A DNA stretch of 64,000 nucleotides from Chthonobacter rhizosphaerae. Lineage in GTDB: Bacteria > Pseudomonadota > Alphaproteobacteria > Rhizobiales > Pleomorphomonadaceae. The stretch spans positions 186,001-250,000 of the forward strand of contig NZ_JACDIS010000001.1 in NCBI RefSeq assembly GCF_013839525.1, given 5' to 3'. Positions 27,674-36,603 of this stretch are shown here, one piece after another. The notes under the pieces were generated by a model, which was not told the origin of the DNA, ran no database searches, and worked only from the letters and a program-made list of their open reading frames with translations. Every line of letters begins with the position of its first letter. Position 1 is the stretch's first letter. The translations under genes and the position numbers were made by a program.

Positions 27674-27802
27674 GATGTTCGTTCCAGGATCGGCGCGCGG
27701 CCAGGACGTGGTGTGGATCCGGACTGTAGAGCGCGGCGGTAAACAGGCGGTTCCCGTCGACCAGGCGCTGATCCGACGTCTCCGGAACCAGGTTCTCCAA
27801 TG

Positions 27803-27832
27803 AAAAAGGCGGCCCGCTGGTGGCGGACCGCC
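27803..27832 (-). terminator. Intrinsic terminator after flp
   Basis: On the minus strand GGCGGTCCGC and GCGGGCCGCC form a 10-bp stem (one G-T pair) around a 5-nt loop, followed by TTTTT (27807-27803). It lies 43 bp after the flp stop, so most flp transcripts should end before cpaA. This fits a need for far more pilin than machinery. Confidence 0.85.
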
Positions 27833-27874
27833 ATTATCCGATCGACAGCGGCGCGAACGGAGCGCCGCCAAGGA

Positions 27875-28048
27875 TCAGTTGGTCTTGGTGAGCTCGTCGG
27901 AGACCTTCTTGAAGGTCTGGCCGACCTCGGTGCCGAGGGTCGACGCGGCGGTGATGATCGCGACGGCGATGAGCGAGGCGATGAGGCCGTACTCGATCGC
28001 GGTGGCGCCGGACTCGTTCTTGATGAAGCGCTGGAAGAGGGTCTTCAT
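27875..28048 (-). CDS. flp: Flp/Fap-type pilin
   Basis: A 57-residue major pilin precursor. A short basic leader (MKTLFQRFIKNESG) is cut after Gly14 by CpaA, releasing ATAIEYGLIASLIAVAII, the conserved Flp helix with Glu5-Tyr6. The mature pilin is about 43 residues and ends in a charged tail. The ATG at 28048 has AGGAG 7 nt upstream; an upstream in-frame start has none. It is transcribed leftwards from the AT-rich region 28049-28490 with its own terminator. Confidence 0.95.
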   Translation of the reverse strand: MKTLFQRFIKNESGATAIEYGLIASLIAVAIITAASTLGTEVGQTFKKVSDELTKTN

Positions 28049-28490
28049 GATCAAACTCCTACTCGACTTGGACAGCACAGGTTCGAGGGTCTTTTGTGAT
28101 CGCCCGACCGATCTGAACCGAGATGAAATCTAATCTGAGCATGTTTCCACGAGGTTAAATCGGATGCAGAAGCTCCGCATCGTCCGGATCGAAGAATTCG
28201 CGGTTAAATATCTGCTAGTTTTTCCTCAAAGTCGAAGCATTAACCACCTTCCGAAGGCTTTCGTTTACACGTGCAACCCTCATTCAAACCGTTTTAGGTC
28301 GCGGATATCCAGAGTTTCCGGGGCTGCGAGGCTCCTCAACGCCATCGGAGCGCCGGCTTCGCGCGCCGCGCCGGCGGGCGTCGGGCAGCATGACCGGGGT
28401 CGCGTCTTTCGGAGGGTGCGTTAGCGAAATGTTCACTTAGATATCGAATGTTCTATGGAGTCTGAGCCTCGGAACCCGCTGGGGAACCCC
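28049..28490. promoter_or_regulatory. Divergent promoter region of flp and the secretin-N gene
   Basis: 442 bp without a gene, clearly AT-richer than its surroundings at 28100-28310. GGTTAA occurs on the plus strand at 28152-28157 and 28202-28207 and on the minus strand at 28245-28240. These are half-sites of the CtrA motif TTAA-N7-TTAA, though none has a good second half. No clear -35/-10 pair was found by eye. Confidence 0.45.
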
Positions 28491-28961
28491 ATGCCGCTGC
28501 GCCGCGCCACCCTCCTCCTCGTCTCGCTGGCGACCATCCTCATGGCGGCCGTGTCGCCCGGAGCGGCCGAGACCATGGAACCGACGGCGCCGGTTGTCGT
28601 CACCATGGACCAGGCCAAGGTGATGCGAATCTCCGCGCCGGCCGCCACCATCATCATCGGCAATCCGTCCATCGCGGACGCCACCATGCAGGACAGCCAG
28701 ACCCTTGTGATCACCGGCCGCTCCTACGGAGTGACCAACGTGATCATCCTCGACAGCGAAGGCGAGCCGATCGCCGACACGCAGGTTCAAGTCCAGGCGC
28801 CGACCTTCAATCTGGTGACGGTGCAGAAGGGCGGCAGCCGCTACAGCATGAGCTGCCTCGATCGCTGCGAGCCCACCCTGGTGCCGGGCGACGACACGGA
28901 GTTCTACACGAACATCCAGAACCAGAACGCCCTGCGCAACGGGACTGCGGGTGGAAACTGA
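28491..28961 (+). CDS. Pilus-assembly N-terminal-domain protein (orphan secretin N-domain)
   Basis: A 156-residue exported protein. The signal peptide (MPLRRATLLLVSLATILMAA) is cleaved near PGAAE. The mature part contains a single domain like the N-terminal domain of CpaC: MDQAKVMRISAPAATIIIGN and IADATMQDSQTLVITGRSYG parallel SMVIELPEDVRDVLVSN and IADAVVRS in CpaC. It then has a Cys pair (SCLDRCEP) and no secretin channel. The start at 28491 was chosen because GGGGA lies 5 nt upstream; ATG 28455 is in frame. It probably acts in the periplasm with the pilus. It diverges from flp. Confidence 0.75.
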   Translation: MPLRRATLLLVSLATILMAAVSPGAAETMEPTAPVVVTMDQAKVMRISAPAATIIIGNPSIADATMQDSQTLVITGRSYGVTNVIILDSEGEPIADTQVQVQAPTFNLVTVQKGGSRYSMSCLDRCEPTLVPGDDTEFYTNIQNQNALRNGTAGGN

Positions 28962-29085
28962 GTCGCCGCTCCGTAACATGCATTAAATCCTATACGGAAT
29001 CTCAACCACCCCCGTGTTGGTCTTGGCCGAAGGACCGCAGGGCGCCGGCCCGGCGCGTGCGGTCGATCAGGACGGGTGCGAAACC

Positions 29086-29649
29086 ATGACGAGACTGCGA
29101 AAGCTTGCGACAGGCTGGGCGCGGCGGGGCTCCGGGCTATCCGGCCGGTTCGCCCGGCGGGCCGACGGGTCGGTGGCCGTCGAGTTCGCCATCGTGTCGG
29201 TCCCCTTCTTCGCCCTTCTGTTCGCCATCCTGGAGACGGCTCTCATCTTCTTCGTCGGCCAGATCCTGGACACGGCCGTGACCCAGGCCGCCCGGCAGAT
29301 CCGCACCGGTCAGGTCCAGCAGACCAAGCTCAACGCGGACGGCTTCAAGGCGCTGGTCTGCTCCGGCCTCGCGGGCTTCGGCGACTGCGCCGGCAACCTG
29401 GCGGTGGAGGTGGTCCGCTACGACGACTTCAACAGCGTGACGCTCGGCTCACCGGTCGGAGCCGACGGCAAGGTCAAGGACGACTTCGGCTTCGATCCCG
29501 GCAAGCGGGGCGACGTGGTGGTGGTGCGGGGCTTCTACCAGTGGCCCGCGTTCTTCAACATGTTCGGCACCTCGTCGACGCCGCTCGCCAACGGCAAGCA
29601 CCTCCTCGGCGCCGCCGTCGCCTTCCGAAACGAGCCCTTCCCATGGTGA
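29086..29649 (+). CDS. tadE: TadE-like pseudopilin
   Basis: A 187-residue minor pilin of the Tad system. After a basic leader comes RRADGSVAVEFAIVSVPFFA: a prepilin-peptidase site after Gly with Glu at +5 of the mature helix, then a hydrophobic stretch to about residue 62. The C-terminal part is soluble with two Cys. It shares a 7-bp overlap (ATGGTGA) with the next gene, so the two are coupled. Confidence 0.85.
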   Translation: MTRLRKLATGWARRGSGLSGRFARRADGSVAVEFAIVSVPFFALLFAILETALIFFVGQILDTAVTQAARQIRTGQVQQTKLNADGFKALVCSGLAGFGDCAGNLAVEVVRYDDFNSVTLGSPVGADGKVKDDFGFDPGKRGDVVVVRGFYQWPAFFNMFGTSSTPLANGKHLLGAAVAFRNEPFPW

Positions 29650-30233
29650 CCGCCGTGCGCGCCTTCCTGATCCGCGTCGCCGCGCGGGCAGCCGCCCTTC
29701 GGGCCGACCGCCGGGGCGTCTCGGCGGTGGAGTTCGCCCTCATCCTGCCGATCATGCTGGTGATCTACGCCGGCTGCGTGGAGCTGAGCGAGGCCCTGTC
29801 GATCGACCGCAAGGTCAACCGGATCGCCGCCACCATCGGCGACCTGTTCTCCCAGTATTCGACGATGACCGCGACCGACGTGACCAACGTCCTCAACGCC
29901 TCGTCTGCCATCATCGTGCCCTATGCGTCCGGGAATCTGAAGCTGATGATCTACACGGTCAACATCTCGGCCACCGGGGAGCAGAAGGTCGGCTGCGCCA
30001 CCTCCCGCAACAGCCCCACGGGCGTGCCGACCAAGGGGTCGTCCGTCTTTCCGCACCCCATTCCGACCGGCATCGCCGAGAACAACAGCCAGGTCATCGT
30101 CGCCTACAGCGAATACAGCTACTCGTCGCCGTTCTCGACCATCCTGAAGCAGTATACCGGCAAGGATTCCTACAGTCTCAGCCACGTCTACATGATCCGG
30201 CCGCGCCTCGGCACGCCCGTGACCTGGTGCTGA
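29643..30233 (+). CDS. Second TadE/TadG-type pseudopilin
   Basis: A 196-residue protein with the same architecture: a basic leader, then RRGVSAVEFALILPIMLVIY with the processing site after Gly and the conserved Glu, then a soluble domain. It is much shorter than a full TadG (no VWA domain), so it is better read as a second TadE. It overlaps tadE by 7 bp. It is processed presumably by CpaA and placed in the envelope as a minor pilin. Confidence 0.82.
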   Translation: MVTAVRAFLIRVAARAAALRADRRGVSAVEFALILPIMLVIYAGCVELSEALSIDRKVNRIAATIGDLFSQYSTMTATDVTNVLNASSAIIVPYASGNLKLMIYTVNISATGEQKVGCATSRNSPTGVPTKGSSVFPHPIPTGIAENNSQVIVAYSEYSYSSPFSTILKQYTGKDSYSLSHVYMIRPRLGTPVTWC

Positions 30234-30260
30234 TCCGGTCCGGCCGGATATGACAGGTAA

Positions 30261-30275
30261 TTAACCAATTCAAAA
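30261..30275 (+). promoter_or_regulatory. Weak CtrA-box-like site
   Basis: TTAACCAATTCAAAA matches the left half (TTAACCA) of a CtrA box and only two of four bases of the right half. It lies 28 bp after the pseudopilin gene stop and about 100 bp before the GTG start of the next gene. Confidence 0.25.
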
Positions 30276-30359
30276 CACGTTGTGTGATCTTGTCGACTGA
30301 AGATGGTCGGTCGCGCCCGTGACCTGACGACGATCATCGTGCGGCCGGGGAGGGATTCG

Positions 30360-32000
30360 GTGGCTGGAGACGGGGGACGTCGCCGCATTCTGGTCGCCGC
30401 CTCGGTGGTCGCCGGCCTGTGCGCCTTCGTGACGACCGCCCTCGTGGGCATCGGCGTCGGGACGATCCTCGCCCAGCGCGACCGAACCTACCACCTGGAA
30501 CGTCTGTTCGCCGCCACCGAACTCACCTTCCAGGCCGCCCTCGACCCGCGCTACCAGACCAAGGCGGAGGAGATCGGCCGGGTCGCCACCCGCCTCTCCG
30601 TCCTCGACGTGGTAAAGGGCGGGGCCATCTTCGACACCTCCGGCCACCTGCTGCAGACCTTCGGCGAGGCCGCCTCCACGTCCTTCCGGGACATCACCGC
30701 GAACGCCCGCACCATCCACCCGACGGCCGATCCGGCCCGGGTGGAGTTCTACCTGTCGCCCGAGCTCACTGCGACGCCCTTCCACATCCTGACCCGCATG
30801 GACACGGGGCCGACGGCCGAGCTCCAGGCGCTCGCCCTCACCCACGCGGTGATCATATCGCTCACCGCGGCGGTCGGGGCGGCCCTCGGGGCGGCCCTGG
30901 TGATCGAGGCCCGGATGGCCGCGCCGCTGCGCAAGACGCTCGACATCCTCGCCCTCGTGATGAAGGACCCGGCGCTCGCCGACACCGGCGACCGCCTGCC
31001 GAGCGACCGCACCGAGGTCGGGCGGCTCGGCGCCGAGTTGGAGCGGTTCCGCGGCTTTCTCGCCGAGATCTGGCGCAAGAAGGTTCTGGTGGCCGAAAGC
31101 CTCCTGGAGCAGTCTCCCTTCGCCATCGTCCAGATGGTGGCCGACGGCACGCCCACCTTCGCCAACCCGCCCGCGAACGCCCTGTTCGACCGCGACCTGG
31201 TGCGCTCCCAGGTGTCGGCCCCGCTGGTGATCCGCGACGTGGAGAGCGGCGTGCGCTCCGTCCTCAAGGAACACGCCGACCGGTTCGGCGGCGAATGCCG
31301 GCTGGTGGAGATCATCACCGCGGAAGGCGCCCGCTACGCGATCTGCGGCGGCCTGATGGTGGGCCGGCAGACGCGGACGCCCACCTACGTGGCGATGTTC
31401 GCGGACGCCACCCAGGCCCAGCGGTCGCGGCTCGCGGCCGAATCCGACCTGCGCGAGCAGAAGCGCCTGCTGCGCCAGTCCGAGCGCCGGACTTTGGAGG
31501 TCAAGCTGTCCCTGGAGGCCTGTCTCGCCCTCATGGGCGGCGCCGGCGACGGCGCCAGCCAGCACATGGAGGTGGTGGACTTCGCGGAGGAGTGGTTCTC
31601 CGTCGCGCAAGGGTCCGGTCTCGTCACCGCCTTCAACATCGGCAAGGAATCGCCGCTCCTCGCCGGCGCGCGGGACGACCTGCGGGCCGTCATCCGCCTC
31701 GCGCTCCTGGTCGCCTATGCGCGGGTCGGCAGCGCGCCGGTGATGATGACCTTCGACCTGAAGGGCATCAACTTCGAGACCGCCGGCCTCAGCATCAAGG
31801 CCCAGCGCGCCGCCCTGGAGGCGACGGAGGACGACGCCATCGTGGCGGACTGGCACCTCGCGGTCGCGGCCCTCCGGGCGAGCGCCCGGCGCGTGGGCGC
31901 CCAGATCGGCGACATCGTCGCCACCGACGAAGGCACCCAGGTGCGCCTCATCCTGAAGGGCGCCGCCGAACGCCTGCAGACCGGCATGAAAGCCGGCTGA
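30360..32000 (+). CDS. Membrane sensor with degenerate histidine-kinase-like C-terminus
   Basis: A 546-residue protein. Helix 1 (about 10-34) and helix 2 (about 162-188) bracket a periplasmic sensor of about 125 residues. A HAMP-like linker (about 188-240), a PAS-like domain (about 255-370) and a coiled coil (about 375-410) follow. The last 140 residues keep the spacing of an ATPase domain (DDLRAVIRLALLVAYARVG in place of the N box; WHLAVAALRASARRVGAQIG and EGTQVRLILKG in place of the last helices and strand). The H box, N-box Asn and Gly boxes are absent, so I infer a pseudokinase. The GTG at 30360 follows GGGGAGGG; an ATG at 30303 in the same frame has no ribosome-binding site. It follows the pseudopilin genes and may link an envelope signal to pilus control. 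Confidence 0.7.
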   Translation: MAGDGGRRRILVAASVVAGLCAFVTTALVGIGVGTILAQRDRTYHLERLFAATELTFQAALDPRYQTKAEEIGRVATRLSVLDVVKGGAIFDTSGHLLQTFGEAASTSFRDITANARTIHPTADPARVEFYLSPELTATPFHILTRMDTGPTAELQALALTHAVIISLTAAVGAALGAALVIEARMAAPLRKTLDILALVMKDPALADTGDRLPSDRTEVGRLGAELERFRGFLAEIWRKKVLVAESLLEQSPFAIVQMVADGTPTFANPPANALFDRDLVRSQVSAPLVIRDVESGVRSVLKEHADRFGGECRLVEIITAEGARYAICGGLMVGRQTRTPTYVAMFADATQAQRSRLAAESDLREQKRLLRQSERRTLEVKLSLEACLALMGGAGDGASQHMEVVDFAEEWFSVAQGSGLVTAFNIGKESPLLAGARDDLRAVIRLALLVAYARVGSAPVMMTFDLKGINFETAGLSIKAQRAALEATEDDAIVADWHLAVAALRASARRVGAQIGDIVATDEGTQVRLILKGAAERLQTGMKAG

Positions 32001-32060
32001 CCGGCATGAAAGCCGGCTGACCGGCATGAAGACCGGCTGACCGGCATGAAGACCGGCTGA
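31981..32060 (+). repeat. Tandem repeat, 20 bp x 4, containing the stop codon
   Basis: Four exact-length units lie head to tail at 31981, 32001, 32021 and 32041. Units 1-2 are CCGGCATGAAAGCCGGCTGA; units 3-4 differ only by AA to GA at positions 11-12 (AGCC to GACC). Each unit carries an imperfect palindrome (CCGGC...GCCGG) and ends in TGA. The stop of the sensor gene is the TGA of unit 1 (31998-32000). Confidence 0.97.
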
Positions 32061-32143
32061 CCCGGCCGAGCCTCGGCGCCGCCGCGGAGCGCCGGCACGG
32101 GCTCCCGGTCCTTGGACGATCGCCCGGCCTCTCCTCTTCGCCC

Positions 32144-33052
32144 TCAGCGCGTGGCCTTCAGGCCCGCCGCCCGGGCGCGGATCGCGTCCGCGCCGGGCAG
32201 GCTCGGCTGCGCGCCGGCCGCCTCGACCGCCAGGCTGCCGGCCGCCACGCCGTCGAGGAGCGCGTCGGCAAGGCTCGCGCCCCGATCGAGCGCCGCCGCG
32301 AACGCGCCGACGAAGCCGTCGCCGGCGGCGGTCGTGTCCACCACGGTCACGGCCGGCGGCGCGACCGACACGGTCTCGCCGCCCGACGCCGCGAACGCGC
32401 CCTCCGCGCCGAGCGTCACCACGCAGGCGCCGCCCGTGCGGGCCGCCCAGGCTGCCGCGAAGGCCTTCGGCTCGTCCGGCAGGCCGGCGCTCGCCGCCAC
32501 CTCGGCGGCCTCGTGCTCGTTGACGATCAGGACGTCCAGGAGCGCCGCGAGAGCCGTCGGCACCGGGCCGGCCGGGGCGGCGTTGAGGATGACCCTGGCG
32601 CCCGCTCGCTTCGCCGCCTCGGCGGCCGCCAGCACGGCGGCGTCCGGCACCTCGAACTGGAGCAGCAGCCAGTCGCCCGCACCGATGCGGGACGCGACGC
32701 CCGCCGGGTCCGCGAGGGCGTTCGCGCCGCTCGCCACCACGATCTGGTTCTCCGCCCGTTCGTCCACGGCGATCAGCGCGATGCCGGTCGGCGCGTCCGC
32801 CGCCGCGACCCCGGACAGGTCCACGCCGGCCGCGTCGAGCAGGGACAGGGCCTCGGCCCGGAAGCCGTCGTCGCCGACCGCCCCCACCATGGCGACGGAC
32901 GCGCCCGCGCGCCGGGCGGCCAGCGCCTGGTTCGCGCCCTTGCCGCCGGGAAAGGTGCGGTAGCCCGGGCCCTTCACGGTTTCACCCGGGCCGGGCAACC
33001 GCGGCACGGCGGTGACGAGATCGACGTTGATCGACCCGAAGACGACGATCAT
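32144..33052 (-). CDS. rbsK: Ribokinase
   Basis: A PfkB-family kinase of 302 residues that phosphorylates ribose at C5. Signatures: the N-terminal GSINVDLV, GGKGANQALAARRAGA (about 41-56) and the C-terminal DTTAAGDGFVGAF (about 240) with catalytic Asp. It ends the leftward 14-gene nucleoside operon, where it would rescue free ribose. The ATG at 33052 has GGAGG 8 nt upstream. Confidence 0.92.
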   Translation of the reverse strand: MIVVFGSINVDLVTAVPRLPGPGETVKGPGYRTFPGGKGANQALAARRAGASVAMVGAVGDDGFRAEALSLLDAAGVDLSGVAAADAPTGIALIAVDERAENQIVVASGANALADPAGVASRIGAGDWLLLQFEVPDAAVLAAAEAAKRAGARVILNAAPAGPVPTALAALLDVLIVNEHEAAEVAASAGLPDEPKAFAAAWAARTGGACVVTLGAEGAFAASGGETVSVAPPAVTVVDTTAAGDGFVGAFAAALDRGASLADALLDGVAAGSLAVEAAGAQPSLPGADAIRARAAGLKATR

Positions 33053-33163
33053 GGGCGGTCCTCCCGGGACGGTTCCGAGGCCCACGGCGGGCCGGGCGTC
33101 CTCATGGCATGGGTCTGGGGCGGGCTCGGCCGCGACGTCCGGCGCCGCGAACGCGCGCCGGCG

Positions 33164-33793
33164 TCACTTGGTGCCGTACATCCGGTCGCCCGCGTCGCCG
33201 AGGCCGGGCACGATGTAGCCCTTCTCGTTGAGGTGGTCGTCGACGGCCGCGGTGAAGATCTCCACGTCCGGGTGCGCGCCCCGGAACCGCTCGATCCCCT
33301 CGGGAGCGGCCAGCAGGCAGACGAAGCGGATGTCCCGGGCGCCGCGCTCCTTCAGCCGCTCCACCGCCGCGATGGCCGAATTGGCGGTCGCCAGCATGGG
33401 GTCGACCACGATGGTGAGACGGTCGGCCAGGTCGTCCGGCGCCTTGAAATAGTATTCCACCGCCTCCAGCGTGTGCGGATCCCGGTAGAGACCCACGTGG
33501 GCGACGCGGGCGGCCGGCACCAGGTCGAGCATGCCCTCCAGGAGACCGTTGCCGGCCCGCAGCACCGAGGCGAACACCAGCTTCTTGCCGACGAGGGTCG
33601 GCGCCTGCATGGGGCCGAGCGGAGTCTCGATGTCGACGGTGGTGAGTTCCAGCCCCCGGGTCACCTCGTAGCAGAGCAGCGTCGCGATCTCGCGCAGGAG
33701 CCGGCGGAAGCCCGCCGTGGAGGTCTCCTTGTTCCGCATGATCGTGAGCTTGTGCTGAACCAGCGGATGATCGACGACCGTGACGCCCTGCAT
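33164..33793 (-). CDS. upp: Uracil phosphoribosyltransferase
   Basis: Makes UMP from uracil and PRPP. The 209 residues carry the family landmarks: [15 protein letters not shown] near the start, [12 protein letters not shown] (about 79-90), the PRPP loop [14 protein letters not shown] (about 130) and the C-terminal [14 protein letters not shown] uracil-binding end. The ATG at 33793 has GAGGGG 5 nt upstream. Next to URC4 and URC1 it most likely supplies UMP for the URC uracil-catabolic route as well as for salvage. Confidence 0.95.
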   Translation of the reverse strand: MQGVTVVDHPLVQHKLTIMRNKETSTAGFRRLLREIATLLCYEVTRGLELTTVDIETPLGPMQAPTLVGKKLVFASVLRAGNGLLEGMLDLVPAARVAHVGLYRDPHTLEAVEYYFKAPDDLADRLTIVVDPMLATANSAIAAVERLKERGARDIRFVCLLAAPEGIERFRGAHPDVEIFTAAVDDHLNEKGYIVPGLGDAGDRMYGTK

Positions 33794-33820
33794 GGAACCC
33801 CTCTTCAACTCCGGACCGAC

Positions 33821-33846
33821 TTCTCTTCAGGCCGGCTTCTCTTCAG
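33821..33846. repeat. Direct repeat TTCTCTTCAG x 2
   Basis: TTCTCTTCAG occurs at 33821-33830 and 33837-33846 (period 16) in the urc4-upp gap, just downstream (minus strand) of the large hairpin and 28-53 bp before the upp start. It may be a duplicated leader element. Confidence 0.6.
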
Positions 33847-33881
33847 ACCGACGTGTCCGGCCCAGACCCTATCGCGCTCCG

Positions 33882-33934
33882 CCGCCGTAGGGAATGCGCG
33901 TCCGTGACGATCGGACGCGCATTCCCTACGGCGG
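33882..33934. repeat. Perfect 23-bp inverted repeat between urc4 and upp
   Basis: Positions 33882-33904 are exactly complementary to 33912-33934 around a 7-nt loop (TGACGAT). The hairpin lies 7 bp outside the urc4 stop codon. It is far longer than the other hairpins here and contains the word TAGGGAATGCGCG, less GC-rich than the surroundings. It could attenuate the operon, protect an mRNA end, or be a small mobile palindromic element. Confidence 0.95.
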
Positions 33935-33941
33935 ATCGGCG

Positions 33942-35186
33942 TCAGAACACCGTGCCGTCGCTCTCCACCGTCAGCGGCGGACCGCCGCCCGGCCGCAGCT
34001 TGCGGGCGATCTCCCGGCCCGCCGCCCACGTGCCGCCTTCCAGCACCTTGGCGAGCGGCAGGCTGACCGCGTCGCGGCCGAGGCTGCGGCGGATCTCCTC
34101 TGCGATCCGGTCGAGGAGCGCCACCGTGAGCGCCCGCCACTCCACCACGAGAGCGGATCCCACTGGGTGGGCGACCGCCGCCTCCGCCGGGTCCTTGAGG
34201 GCGATCACGCCCGTGTCGAGGAAGAGGCCGCCGTTGCGGTATTCGGCGAGCCCCGTCAGCCCGTCCACGTCCGTCACCCCGACCCCCGCCCAGGCGAGCG
34301 GCTCGATTAGCGAGTAGGCGAGCCACTGGGAGAGCTTGTGGAAAGGCACGAGACCGCTGGTCGCGTCCGCCGTGACGAGGGCCGGATGGTGCCAGGTGTC
34401 GCCGAGGTCCACCCCGGCGAGCCGCGTGCGCCCAGGCCAGATCGGCCCCAGCGTCTGCAGCAGCACCTCCAGGATGCGGGGCGCCGGCAGGCTCCCCTCC
34501 CCGGCTTCGGCCTTCAGGACGTCGAACAGGCCGCCGGGGCGCGCGGCGTCCACGCGGGCGAACACGTCGGGCGCCGCCTCCGCCACCCGGCCGAGCCGGT
34601 TCAGGAGCGCGGCCCGGCCGTCCAGGCCGACCATCGGATTGCGCTCGTCCACCTGGAAACCGGACGCCAGTTCCTCGACCGTCAGCCCGGCGAGCGCCGA
34701 GGCGTCCGCCCGGAACGGCTTCACCGGCACCGCCGAGAAGAGGCCGGAGGTCATCATGTTGAAGCTCGCCACCGCGAGCCCCTCGGAGCGCGAATAGGTC
34801 TCCCCGGTCACCGCGTCCGCATAGTGCCAGGACGCGCCGGCCCCGGCGTCGAGGAGGACGGACACGATGGCAAGGTCGTAGGCGGCGCGGCCCATGTCGT
34901 CCACGTCGTCGAACCCCACCGCCTCCGCATAGGCCGACCAGCGATCGAAGCCGCCGGCCTCGAAGTGGCGCCAGCGGGCATGGAACGGCACGTCCAGGCT
35001 CGGATAGGCCCGCCGCATCACCTGGAGCACGAAGTCGGCGGCGGCCGGCAGCTTGTCCAGGTGGACGGTGAAATGCTGCAGCCGGTCCGCGAGGCCGGCG
35101 TCCAGCATGGCGTGGGCGCGCTCGCGCACGGCGCCTGCGGTCAGGAGTCCGCGGGCGAGGGTCTCGTCGCTGGCCGCTGTGGTCAT
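33942..35186 (-). CDS. URC4/DUF1688 uracil-catabolism protein
   Basis: A 414-residue protein of the DUF1688 (URC4/Urg3) family, known from the fungal uracil-degradation route. Recognisable stretches are HFTVHLDKLPAAADFVLQVM (about 39-58), the RWRHFEAGG motif, GASWHYADAVTGETYSRSEG and the C-terminal VEWRALTVALLDRIAEEIRR. The chemistry is not established; in yeast the gene is needed for breakdown of uracil through UMP. The ATG at 35186 was chosen over an upstream in-frame ATG by family start. It lies between URC1 and upp, the same partners as in fungi. Confidence 0.88.
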   Translation of the reverse strand: MTTAASDETLARGLLTAGAVRERAHAMLDAGLADRLQHFTVHLDKLPAAADFVLQVMRRAYPSLDVPFHARWRHFEAGGFDRWSAYAEAVGFDDVDDMGRAAYDLAIVSVLLDAGAGASWHYADAVTGETYSRSEGLAVASFNMMTSGLFSAVPVKPFRADASALAGLTVEELASGFQVDERNPMVGLDGRAALLNRLGRVAEAAPDVFARVDAARPGGLFDVLKAEAGEGSLPAPRILEVLLQTLGPIWPGRTRLAGVDLGDTWHHPALVTADATSGLVPFHKLSQWLAYSLIEPLAWAGVGVTDVDGLTGLAEYRNGGLFLDTGVIALKDPAEAAVAHPVGSALVVEWRALTVALLDRIAEEIRRSLGRDAVSLPLAKVLEGGTWAAGREIARKLRPGGGPPLTVESDGTVF

Positions 35187-35276
35187 GGCATCCTCGAAGG
35201 CTGGCCGGGGGAAAGGACGTTCCGGCATCCCGCCCCGACCGGCGGTCCGGTGACGACGGGCCGCCGGACCCGCCGC

Positions 35277-36539
<1,263 letters not shown>

Positions 36540-36603
36540 GGGTGTCCTCTCCGGCGCAGGCGTTTGCGCCGCGTACTCGTCAAACCGGAAATATGACGTA
36601 GTC

